From positions 1 to 6,370 of the forward strand of contig CAMWQF010000171.1 of assembly GCA_947176285.1 (NCBI GenBank): 6,370 nt of DNA, written 5' to 3'. The position numbers and the translations under genes are program-made. Under the pieces are notes generated by a model. It was not told the origin of the DNA and ran no database searches. It saw only the letters and a program-made list of their open reading frames with translations. Within the stretch, counting starts at the first letter, position 1; every line of letters starts with the position of its first letter. Source of the DNA: an uncultured Porphyromonadaceae bacterium. Lineage in GTDB: Bacteria; Bacteroidota; Bacteroidia; Bacteroidales; Muribaculaceae. This document shows, in pieces, positions 1 to 4,775 of this stretch.

Positions 1-68
1 TCCATTATCTCATCAAATGAGGTTTCCGGCATTCTTTCTATCATCTGCAATGTAGAAGGGAAATGCAT
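1..68 (-). CDS. Possible 5' part of an unrecognised gene, running off the window edge
   Basis: Read on the minus strand, the first 92 bases are open in one frame and run off the left edge. Two candidate ATG starts exist, at 68 and 44; from the second the peptide begins MIERMPETSFDEIM, which has ordinary protein-like composition. No good Shine-Dalgarno is seen before either start. The frame reaches the IS end at 92, so this could be a gene start lying just outside the IS or an interior gene piece cut by the IS. The plus strand is also open here in the frame that runs into the transposase, so coding direction is not settled. The product is not recognised. Confidence is low because the stretch is so short. 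Confidence 0.25.
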   Translation of the reverse strand, partial: MHFPSTLQMIERMPETSFDEIM

Positions 69-92
69 GCAATTGGCAAATGAGAATCCACC

Positions 93-106
93 TCCTGACT
101 TCGTCA
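93..106 (+). repeat. IS left terminal inverted repeat (14 bp)
   Basis: TCCTGACTTCGTCA is the exact reverse complement of 1750-1763. The match stops on both sides: the next inner base is T here against A in the complement of the right end, and the next outer base is C against T. It is the likely binding and cleavage site for the transposase. Confidence 0.85.
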
Positions 107-129
107 TTCAAAAAACAATAAGTTTTTAT

Positions 130-160
130 TTTGATAATATTCAAACATTTACTAATTTTG
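130..160 (+). promoter_or_regulatory. Bacteroides-type promoter of the transposase
   Basis: TTTG at 130-133 is followed after exactly 19 bases by TAATTTTG at 153-160. This matches the Bacteroides primary-sigma consensus (-33 TTTG, 19-21 bases, -7 TAnnTTTG) at every specified base. Transcription would start a few bases after 160, roughly 164-168, about 30 bases before the transposase ATG and inside the left arm of the hairpin at 158-184. Confidence 0.65.
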
Positions 161-184
161 CGTACCCTGATTTGGGGTACGCAA
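158..184 (+). promoter_or_regulatory. Leader hairpin ahead of the transposase start
   Basis: TTGCGTACCC (158-167) and GGGTACGCAA (175-184) form a perfect 10-bp stem with a 7-base loop, ending 11 bases before the ATG at 196. The predicted start of the IS's own transcript lies within the left arm, so only transcripts entering from outside would carry the complete stem. That layout matches fold-back protection known from other IS elements such as IS10, where read-through transcripts hide the translation start. The U-rich bases after the stem (CTTATTTTA) also leave weak termination possible. Confidence 0.6.
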
Positions 185-195
185 CTTATTTTAGT

Positions 196-1752
196 ATGTT
201 TTTGAAGAAAAAGAAGAATCGTTCGGGAACTGTCAGTGTTGTTGTCGCAGAAAAAATATCTGGCAAATATTCTGAACTTACAACCATCGGAGTGTCCTCG
301 GATGAATCAGTTATTGAGCAGCTGATAATAAAGGGAAAGGAATGGATTGACCTTGAGCAGAAACGTCGCCATCCGCGTCTTGACCTGTTCGGGGAAGAGC
401 GTCAGAAATGCGAGGAAGAGCGCCTGAATGTGGAGCAATTCCTGTCGAACATCACCAACATCACCATTGACGGCGCGGATCTTATCCTTGACCGGGTATT
501 CGACAACGTGGGCTTCAACCGCATTGATGACGAGGTGTTCCGCAAGCTCGTCAAGGCCCGGCTTTCCTATCCTGCGAGCAAGGCAGCCACAGTTGAATAC
601 CTCAAGAACCATTTTGATGATGACGTGAGCCTGTCGAGGATCTACCGTTATCTGGACCGGCTGAGCGACTCCCAGCATCAGATCGTGCAGGACATCAGTG
701 TGGAGCATACCAGGCAAATCCTAGGTGGACACATAGGGGTACTGTTCTATGATGTCACCACCCTGTACTTCGAGTCCGATTATGAGGACGAACTGCGCAA
801 GACAGGCTTCTCCAAGGAGGGGCGCCATAAGAATCCGCAGATAATCCTGGGCCTGCTCGTGAGCATTGACGGCTATCCTCTGGCCTACTGTATACATGAA
901 GGGAACAAGTATGAGGGACATACAATGCTTCCTGTGGTGACTGAGTTTGTGAGTAAATACAATCTGGCGGATTTTATAGTAGTGGCAGACTCCGGGCTGA
1001 TGAACAATGACAATATTGCGGAACTGGAATCCAACGGATACAAATACATAATAGGTGCTAAAATAAAGAACGAGAGCAGGAGGATAAGGGACTGGATACT
1101 TGACCAGCCTAAGGCTGACCGACAGATGGCGGAATACGACAAGGGTGGCGGACAGAGGCTGCTTGTGGGATATACCGAGGACAGGGCACGAAAGGATGCT
1201 TACAACCGCGAAAAGGGCATCCGCAGGCTTGAAAAGGCGTATAAGCGTGGTACGCTTACAAAAGACAACATAAACAAGCGAGGCTACAACAAGTTCCTTA
1301 AGATGGAAGGTGATGTAAAGGTCTCGATCAACTATGACAAGCTGCTGGAGGATGCCAGATGGGACGGACTCAAAGGGTATCTCACAAATACCGATATACC
1401 CTCAGAGGAAGTCTATGCAGCATATCATAACCTCTGGAATGTGGAACGAGCCTTCCGTATATCCAAATCTAAGATAGAGATACGGCCAATGTTCCACTTT
1501 ACAAGGCGACGGATCGAAGCCCACATCTGTATCTGCTTCGTGGCTCTGAAGGTGTATAAGGAACTGGAGCGACTGCTGAAACTCTCTGAAATCAGGATGA
1601 GCGTGGACAAGGTACTCGCACTTGCTCAGACCATAGTCACCATACAGATTATACTTCCACAGAATAACGAGACGATCAGTAAAACTATGCTCATGAAAAG
1701 GCATCAACGCATCGCCCCTCTGTTCTCAGATGAATTTTGGGTGACACGTTGA
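196..1752 (+). CDS. IS1634-family DDE transposase
   Basis: This 518-aa protein cuts and joins the IS ends. The start at 196 (MFLKKKKNRSGTVSVVV) is chosen because the longer frame from an ATG at 67 begins outside the IS, and because IS1634-type transposases typically begin with a short basic stretch like this. With M at 196 as residue 1, the likely catalytic triad is D186 (LFYDVTTLYFE), D265 (VVADSGLMN) and E417 (YHNLWNVERAFRISKSKIEIRP). The last is the IS4-superfamily Y...E...R...K block, followed by FHFTRRRIEAHICICFVAL, typical of the family C-terminus. A helical region sits before the first D, and a K/R-rich insertion between the second D and E. The frame is intact, so the enzyme may be active. 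Its stop overlaps the right inverted repeat. An internal promoter at 130-160 and a leader hairpin probably keep expression low and block read-through activation. No Shine-Dalgarno is evident. Confidence 0.92.
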   Translation: MFLKKKKNRSGTVSVVVAEKISGKYSELTTIGVSSDESVIEQLIIKGKEWIDLEQKRRHPRLDLFGEERQKCEEERLNVEQFLSNITNITIDGADLILDRVFDNVGFNRIDDEVFRKLVKARLSYPASKAATVEYLKNHFDDDVSLSRIYRYLDRLSDSQHQIVQDISVEHTRQILGGHIGVLFYDVTTLYFESDYEDELRKTGFSKEGRHKNPQIILGLLVSIDGYPLAYCIHEGNKYEGHTMLPVVTEFVSKYNLADFIVVADSGLMNNDNIAELESNGYKYIIGAKIKNESRRIRDWILDQPKADRQMAEYDKGGGQRLLVGYTEDRARKDAYNREKGIRRLEKAYKRGTLTKDNINKRGYNKFLKMEGDVKVSINYDKLLEDARWDGLKGYLTNTDIPSEEVYAAYHNLWNVERAFRISKSKIEIRPMFHFTRRRIEAHICICFVALKVYKELERLLKLSEIRMSVDKVLALAQTIVTIQIILPQNNETISKTMLMKRHQRIAPLFSDEFWVTR

Positions 1753-1763
1753 CGAAGTCAGGA
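1750..1763 (-). repeat. IS right terminal inverted repeat (14 bp)
   Basis: TGACGAAGTCAGGA is the exact reverse complement of 93-106. Its first three bases are the transposase stop codon. Confidence 0.85.
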
Positions 1764-1858
1764 ATATTTGCCCCAATTTTTCCGTTTTGTTTGTATATAA
1801 TTCATGACGGTTTCCGACATGTGTGAGTATCCAAAAAATACAAACAAATAAATGAAGT
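1764..1858. other. AT-rich gap between IS and integrase: possible attachment or control region
   Basis: These 95 bases hold no credible gene and no intrinsic terminator. They are the only leader the integrase has, because the IS lies directly upstream. No full TTTG-N19-21-TAnnTTTG promoter is found; TATAAT occurs at 1796-1801 but is not the usual Bacteroides signal. Just after the IS end, the bases 1762-1771 (GAATATTTGC) match the CTnDOT-type core GTAnnTTTGC at all specified positions but one. Integrase genes often lie next to an element end, so an attachment site here is plausible but unproven. A four-codon frame (ATG at 1852, stop TAG) overlaps the integrase start and is probably chance. 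Confidence 0.3.
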
Positions 1859-3214
1859 ATGGGTAGGACAAAACGATTATATCCGTTAGGCAAGTTTAGG
1901 CTTAGGCTACCTAAACAGCCGGAAAAGAATAAGGAGTATCCGGTAGATATAGAATATACTTGGAATCGCAAGATCATCCGGAGGACTACTAATGTTTTTG
2001 TGAAGATGGCAGATTGGAATCAGAATCTTCATTCAGGCAGAGGTGGTGTTAGACCTTCTTACGGTTCTGAATCCAAACGTATCAATAGTGTTCTACAAGC
2101 AAGGGTGGAGCATATTGACTCTCTTTTGGCTGAATTCGCACAAAACCATCCTAATCAGATCACACCTGAAGTTATTGATGGTTTCCTTCTTTCTAAGCCA
2201 GTTGCTATAAGAAAAGATAAAGGAAAGGACTTTGTAGATTTTGTTATTAACCGATTGGAGTCTGAATACTCCCGAAATCGAATAGGTAGGAGTAGATACG
2301 AAAATGGTAAGAGTGGTATGAATATTTTCAAGGAGTTCTTGCGGTCAAAAAATCTTGGCACCTATAAGGAGGACGGGATCTATTTAGGTGAGATTTCTAT
2401 AGAGCTTCTGGAAGAATACATTCAATGGAGACGTGATATAAAACAGAATAGCGATCACACGATTAATCATGCTCTAACCCCCATATTGAAAGCGTGTGCA
2501 TATGCTGCCGAGTTAAAGATTATTGAGGTAGATCTTAATGCGCGTATTCAGGAGATGCGAATTGCCGTTAGGCCGGATCTTTCTGGAGATGAAGCTTCAT
2601 TTGATGGAAGGAACCTTAGTCAGGAAGAAATAAGCAATTTAATCAAATACTATCGCAAATGTAAGGAGCCGCGAAGAAAAGAGTATATTGAAATGTTTCT
2701 ATTCGCATTTCATGCTTGTGGTTTGCGTATAGTTGATATCATGACACTTCAATGGTCAAGTGTCGACTTTGTGAAAAGAGAGTTACGAAAGGTTTTGATC
2801 AAAACAGGAAAGCGTCATATTATCCCTTTATCAGATCCTGCTATTAAGATATTAAAGAAATGGAAAGAAAAAAATGGTGGGTCCAAATTTGTATTTAATC
2901 TTGTGAAAGAAGATTTTAATATAGATGATGAAGCTGCATTGTACAAAGTAAGAAATACTATTACAAAAAGTATTAATCAATCACTTGTTGTGGTAGGAGA
3001 ACAATTGAACTTTAACTTCCCTTTAACTATGCATGTTGCCCGCCATACGTTTGCCGTCTATGCTCTTAATGAAGGGTTATCTATGTCTGTTGTCAGTCGC
3101 CTTTTGGGACATAGAAGCACAGATGTGACTGAAAAGGTCTATGCTCATTTTCTTCCGGATACTCTTTCATCTGAACTTAATCGTCTTAAAGGACTCTCAT
3201 CGTTCCAAGTATAG
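1859..3214 (+). CDS. int: Tyrosine recombinase / site-specific integrase
   Basis: This 451-aa protein catalyses integration and excision of a mobile element by strand exchange through a tyrosine-DNA link. Residues about 5-110 resemble the arm-type DNA-binding domain of Bacteroidetes integrases (GKFRLRLP ... IEYTWNRKIIRRTTNVFVKMADWN). Residues about 122-225 form the SAM-like core-binding domain, and about 253-435 the catalytic domain. All active-site residues are visible: R290 (HACGLRIVDI), K315 (KTGK), H392 and R395 (HVARHTFA), H418 (LLGHRSTDV) and nucleophile Y428 (EKVYAHF). Length is normal for the family and the frame is intact. The ATG at 1859 is the natural start; the ATG at 1852 is out of frame and stops after four codons. 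The gene is visibly more AT-rich than the IS and the DUF3945 gene. It is followed 31 bases later by a strong terminator. The IS lies 95 bp upstream in the same orientation. It cannot be assigned to a specific element from the sequence alone. Confidence 0.93.
   Translation: MGRTKRLYPLGKFRLRLPKQPEKNKEYPVDIEYTWNRKIIRRTTNVFVKMADWNQNLHSGRGGVRPSYGSESKRINSVLQARVEHIDSLLAEFAQNHPNQITPEVIDGFLLSKPVAIRKDKGKDFVDFVINRLESEYSRNRIGRSRYENGKSGMNIFKEFLRSKNLGTYKEDGIYLGEISIELLEEYIQWRRDIKQNSDHTINHALTPILKACAYAAELKIIEVDLNARIQEMRIAVRPDLSGDEASFDGRNLSQEEISNLIKYYRKCKEPRRKEYIEMFLFAFHACGLRIVDIMTLQWSSVDFVKRELRKVLIKTGKRHIIPLSDPAIKILKKWKEKNGGSKFVFNLVKEDFNIDDEAALYKVRNTITKSINQSLVVVGEQLNFNFPLTMHVARHTFAVYALNEGLSMSVVSRLLGHRSTDVTEKVYAHFLPDTLSSELNRLKGLSSFQV
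1886..1916. repeat. TTAGGC repeats and an inverted repeat at the start of int
   Basis: Within codons 10-20 of the integrase, TTAGGC occurs at 1886-1891, 1896-1901 and 1902-1907. GTTTAGG (1894-1900) faces its exact complement CCTAAAC (1910-1916) across 9 bases. This could be a protein-binding site used for autoregulation or an arm-type integrase site, or simply a product of the repeated AGG and CTT/TTA codons. Function is not shown. Confidence 0.35.
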
Positions 3215-3245
3215 AACAATAATAATTGATATTTTTGATATATTG

Positions 3246-3287
3246 AAGAACCCAGTTGACTCAGAAATGAGCCAGCTGGGTTCTTTT
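3246..3287. terminator. Bidirectional intrinsic terminator between convergent genes
   Basis: A long stem pairs AAGAACCCAGTTG (3246-3258) with CAGCTGGGTTCTT (3273-3285) using one G-U pair. After one A-C mismatch it continues as CTCA/TGAG, closed by a GAAA tetraloop (3264-3267). On the plus strand it runs straight into TTTT, serving the integrase that ends at 3214. On the minus strand the outer A/T bases and following AT-rich sequence would serve the HTH gene whose stop is at 3289. It is the clearest regulatory hairpin in the window. Confidence 0.85.
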
Positions 3288-3288
3288 G

Positions 3289-3588
3289 TCATATTGTTGC
3301 CAATCCATCTTCCAAAGCAAATGCTGTGTAGTGAAAGCGACTAAGAAATAAATCGACGTCTGCTTGGGAATACCAATACTTGTCTCCATAACGTGAATAC
3401 CCCAGAAGGCCATTGTCTCGAAGTCGTTTTAGGTATTTTTCTTTGATGTTTAGAAGTGCCATTAAAGATTTGTTGTCGTACACACATGTCTTTGATTGTC
3501 TGGGTGGAGATTTGAAGTGAGTCTCAACAATGGTGAGAATCCTCTTTAGCATCTCTCCATCGGTAAGCGGTGTTGATTGTTTTTTCAT
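3289..3588 (-). CDS. Small winged-HTH DNA-binding protein (excisionase/MerR-like)
   Basis: This 99-aa protein has an N-terminal helical part (residues 7-27) and a winged helix-turn-helix at about 37-83. The domain consists of a first helix DNKSLMALL, a recognition helix around EKYLKRLRDNG, and the wing LLGYSRYGDKYWYSQADVDLFL. The pattern '...LR..G.L.YSR.G.K..Y...DVD.FL' is the one found in small HTH_17/excisionase-like proteins encoded by Bacteroides mobile elements. It probably binds DNA near the element ends or its own promoter as a directionality factor or regulator. It converges on the integrase and shares its terminator. The ATG at 3588 is the natural start; the leader ctccacgttaat has no strong Shine-Dalgarno, and no consensus TAnnTTTG is seen upstream. 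Which DNA it binds is unknown. Confidence 0.8.
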   Translation of the reverse strand: MKKQSTPLTDGEMLKRILTIVETHFKSPPRQSKTCVYDNKSLMALLNIKEKYLKRLRDNGLLGYSRYGDKYWYSQADVDLFLSRFHYTAFALEDGLATI

Positions 3589-3648
3589 ATTAACGTGGAG
3601 TTTAGTGGGTGATTTTTTGAGAAAAAGGATTATCTGCGATATTCCGGA

Positions 3649-3705
3649 CTATTCGCTTTTCAACCTTTGTCTTGTTGCGAAACATCTTACATTGATTTGT
3701 GGCAT
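3649..3705 (-). CDS. Possible 18-aa leader peptide before the HTH gene
   Basis: MPQINVRCFATRQRLKSE and a TAG stop. It is noted only because AAAGGA (complement of 3713-3718) sits 7 bases before its ATG, a better ribosome-binding match than most starts here. It ends 60 bases before the HTH start. It could be a regulatory leader peptide or chance. No homologue is recognised. Confidence 0.15.
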   Translation of the reverse strand: MPQINVRCFATRQRLKSE

Positions 3706-3762
3706 AAGGTGTTCCTTTTATGAACGTGTAACAAGAGTATATACAAGATTGATTTCTGATTA

Positions 3763-4023
3763 TCAACATTTTCCCAACATTTCCATAATGTTTCCCAACA
3801 TTTCCCAACTTGGTAAAATGCCGTAAACAAAGACCCATACATCGGTTGTTTTTAAGTCAAACCGACGCAGACAGCGAGAATGGAAATATCCTTGAAGGTC
3901 AGATTTGAACGTTGAAATCAGCCGATAGGTTAATCGTTCCGAATGCGGAGCACCAATGATGGGAATACGCATTTCCCTGATGGTTTCCTTCGGATGTAAT
4001 AGTCCGGGATGAATGTTCTTCAT
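3763..4023 (-). CDS. Hypothetical protein, 86 aa, unrecognised
   Basis: The frame opens MKNIHPGLLHPKETIREMR and contains a stretch SRCLRRFDLKTTDVWVFVYG with mixed charged and hydrophobic residues and codon choice like its neighbours. It shows no signal peptide, membrane segment or known motif. It lies on the same strand as the HTH gene, 174 bases upstream of that start, and could share its transcript. The upstream bases CCAGAGA just before the ATG are at best a weak Shine-Dalgarno. The last 15 codons overlap the phased repeat cluster and read WEMLGNIMEMLGK, a repeat-driven tail, so the true end or coding status is doubtful. It may be a decayed gene. Confidence 0.35.
   Translation of the reverse strand: MKNIHPGLLHPKETIREMRIPIIGAPHSERLTYRLISTFKSDLQGYFHSRCLRRFDLKTTDVWVFVYGILPSWEMLGNIMEMLGKC
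3764..3813. repeat. Phased 10-11 bp repeats (CAACATTTCC)
   Basis: Copies of CAACATTTCC or close variants begin at 3764 (one extra T), 3775, 3785 (degenerate, ATAATGTTTCC), 3796 and 3806 (partial, CAACTTGG). The steps are 10-11 bases, one DNA helical turn, so bound proteins would line up on one face of the helix. This resembles iterons or cooperative excisionase/repressor sites. It lies upstream of the leftward HTH gene. Binding partner unknown. Confidence 0.6.
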
Positions 4024-4170
4024 TCTCTGGATGTATCATTATCCCTTATTTTTTAGAAAATTATTTTTTGAGGTATCCAATCCGCTTAAACGATTGGTAG
4101 TAGGGATTATACGCTCTTTTAGAGACTAACATCCTCATATCTTCAAATCTTAATGAATCTTAAAAAAACA

Positions 4171-4193
4171 GGGAACTGCCTGAGGAAGTTCCT
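4171..4193. promoter_or_regulatory. Near-perfect palindrome, candidate operator
   Basis: GGAACTGCC (4172-4180) and GGAAGTTCC (4184-4192) pair at 8 of 9 positions around a TGA centre, with one more G-T pair outside. It sits 23 bases before the -7-like element and 63 bases before the first ATG of the operon. Such a symmetric site is typical of dimeric repressor binding. It could also fold in RNA, but no T-run follows and it lies upstream of the predicted transcript. Confidence 0.45.
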
Positions 4194-4215
4194 AAGTTAC
4201 CTTTTGCGAAATAGC

Positions 4216-4223
4216 GAACTTTG
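4216..4223 (+). promoter_or_regulatory. Candidate -7 element of the HTH/DUF3945 operon
   Basis: GAACTTTG, followed by CAGCG, matches the Bacteroides -7 consensus TAnnTTTG at 5 of its 6 specified bases and has the TTTGC context common in Bacteroides promoters. No TTTG is present at the expected -33 spacing, so it would need an activator or a weak -33. It lies 32 bases before the first small ORF. Confidence 0.4.
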
Positions 4224-4255
4224 CAGCGTAAACAAAAACTTAATCGAAAAAGAAA

Positions 4256-4372
4256 ATGAAAACACACACGCTGACATATCCAAACGCATTAAGGTCCGGC
4301 AATCTCCATGCAGGCATTGCTATTCGTGAGAAATCCACTAAGTTTAACCTCTCTAAAGACACATTGGTATGA
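4256..4372 (+). CDS. Small ORF, 38 aa, translationally coupled to the HTH gene
   Basis: The peptide starts MKTHTLTYPNALRSGN and ends KFNLSKDTLV. Its stop overlaps the start of the next gene as ATGA (4369-4372), which indicates translational coupling and supports it being real. Before the ATG lies a purine-rich AAAAAGAAA, a plausible AT-rich ribosome site. It is the first frame after the candidate promoter. No domain is recognised. Its beginning resembles that of the 18-aa ORF at 4695 (THT...Y.N..R.GN), so they may be related. It could be a leader peptide controlling the HTH gene. Confidence 0.5.
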   Translation: MKTHTLTYPNALRSGNLHAGIAIREKSTKFNLSKDTLV

Positions 4373-4698
4373 CATCTACAGAATTCAGGATACTGAGCCA
4401 GATGCTCAATGAACTCAAAGCCGAGATGATCGCCATGAAGCAGGGAGTGGACACGAAGATCGAAGTAGTGGCCAAGACTGTGATGGATGCCTTTCAGGGA
4501 TTCGGGATTCTTGATCCGGAAGAGGATACATGGACTGAGACACAGGTATGCGACAGATACCATGTATCAAGACGTACCATGTACAACCACCGAAAGGAAG
4601 GCAGGATAGCGTACACAAGAAGTGGCTCAGGAAAGAACTGTATGATACGCTATCGCAAGGCAGATGTTATCGAGCTGTTCGCAAGCGAAAGAGCATGA
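4369..4698 (+). CDS. HTH DNA-binding protein, excisionase-like
   Basis: This 109-aa protein combines an N-terminal helix likely to form a coiled coil (residues 4-42, EFRILSQMLNELKAEMIAMK) with a winged HTH at about 55-104. In the domain, TETQVCDRYHVS is helix-turn, RRTMYNHRKEG is the recognition helix, and RIAYTRSGSGKNCMIRYRKADVIELF is the wing and last helix. This is the HTH_17 / MerR-excisionase fold. Small proteins of this type in Bacteroides elements, such as Xis2c and Xis2d of CTnDOT, direct the integrase toward excision; that role is inferred here by family and position. Its start overlaps the preceding small ORF (ATGA), and its stop overlaps the next small ORF (ATGA), so it sits in a coupled chain leading to the DUF3945 gene. 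The coiled coil suggests a dimer, which would suit the symmetric site at 4171-4193, but that link is speculative. Confidence 0.85.
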   Translation: MTSTEFRILSQMLNELKAEMIAMKQGVDTKIEVVAKTVMDAFQGFGILDPEEDTWTETQVCDRYHVSRRTMYNHRKEGRIAYTRSGSGKNCMIRYRKADVIELFASERA

Positions 4699-4751
4699 CA
4701 CACACTTACCAATATAATAGTTATCGTGTCGGCAACGGCACAAGTTTCTAA
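4695..4751 (+). CDS. Small ORF, 18 aa, coupled to the HTH gene
   Basis: MTHTYQYNSYRVGNGTSF begins in an ATGA overlap with the HTH stop (4695-4698) and ends 24 bases before the DUF3945 start. Its opening resembles that of the 38-aa ORF at 4256 (shared THT, Y, N, R and GN). It may be a genuine micro-peptide, a device that carries ribosomes across to the DUF3945 gene, or a degraded relative of the upstream small ORF. It has no homologue I recognise. Confidence 0.35.
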   Translation: MTHTYQYNSYRVGNGTSF

Positions 4752-4775
4752 TCCCCTAAAACATTTTTTTAATTT

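Larger units (their letters stand above)
93..1763 (+). mobile_element. Insertion sequence, IS1634-like (IS4 superfamily), complete
   Basis: The element is bounded by perfect 14-bp terminal inverted repeats, TCCTGACTTCGTCA at 93-106 and its reverse complement at 1750-1763, giving a length of 1671 bp. One transposase gene fills it, and the transposase stop codon TGA (1750-1752) forms the first three bases of the right repeat. A promoter and a hairpin occupy the 103-base leader. The size and single-ORF layout fit the IS1634 family. No clear target-site duplication is visible next to these ends, so the true ends could lie slightly further out, or the duplication has decayed or was lost by recombination. 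It is oriented toward the downstream integrase gene. Confidence 0.85.
3589..4255. promoter_or_regulatory. Control region between two divergent HTH genes
   Basis: About 670 bases separate the leftward HTH gene (3289-3588) from the rightward small-ORF/HTH operon starting at 4256. Besides one doubtful minus-strand gene, it holds a phased repeat cluster (3764-3813), the inverted repeat CCAATC-N9-GATTGG (4077-4097), two AATCTTAA copies 10 bases apart (4146-4153 and 4156-4163), a palindrome (4171-4193) and a -7-like element (4216-4223). The density of repeats suggests operators or recombination sites, but none matches a site I can name. Confidence 0.4.

Noticed and set aside
307..717. 136-aa minus-strand frame within the transposase
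   Set aside because: It lies wholly inside a well-supported transposase gene; it is an antisense shadow with no motif of its own.
1402..1707. 101-aa minus-strand frame opposite the transposase C-terminus
   Set aside because: Antisense to the conserved E-containing catalytic block; no independent evidence.
3764..3813. CRISPR-like array
   Set aside because: Repeat units are only 10-11 bp with no spacers; not a CRISPR.
3530..3826. 98-aa plus-strand frame across the HTH 5' end and upstream region
   Set aside because: Antisense to the HTH start and repeat cluster, no ribosome site, composition unlike a protein (F/S/I-rich).
3602..3838. 78-aa minus-strand frame overlapping the repeat cluster
   Set aside because: Its N-terminal part is an alternate-frame reading of the repeats and of the 3763-4023 frame; no start signal. 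Only its last 27 codons look vaguely coding.
4240..4563. 107-aa minus-strand frame opposite the small ORF and HTH gene
   Set aside because: Antisense to a clear HTH domain and to the coupled start; contains an F-rich tail with no motif.
4548..4751. 67-aa plus-strand frame that includes the 18-aa ORF
   Set aside because: Most of it is an out-of-frame reading of the HTH domain; only the last 18 codons, starting in the ATGA overlap, are worth keeping.
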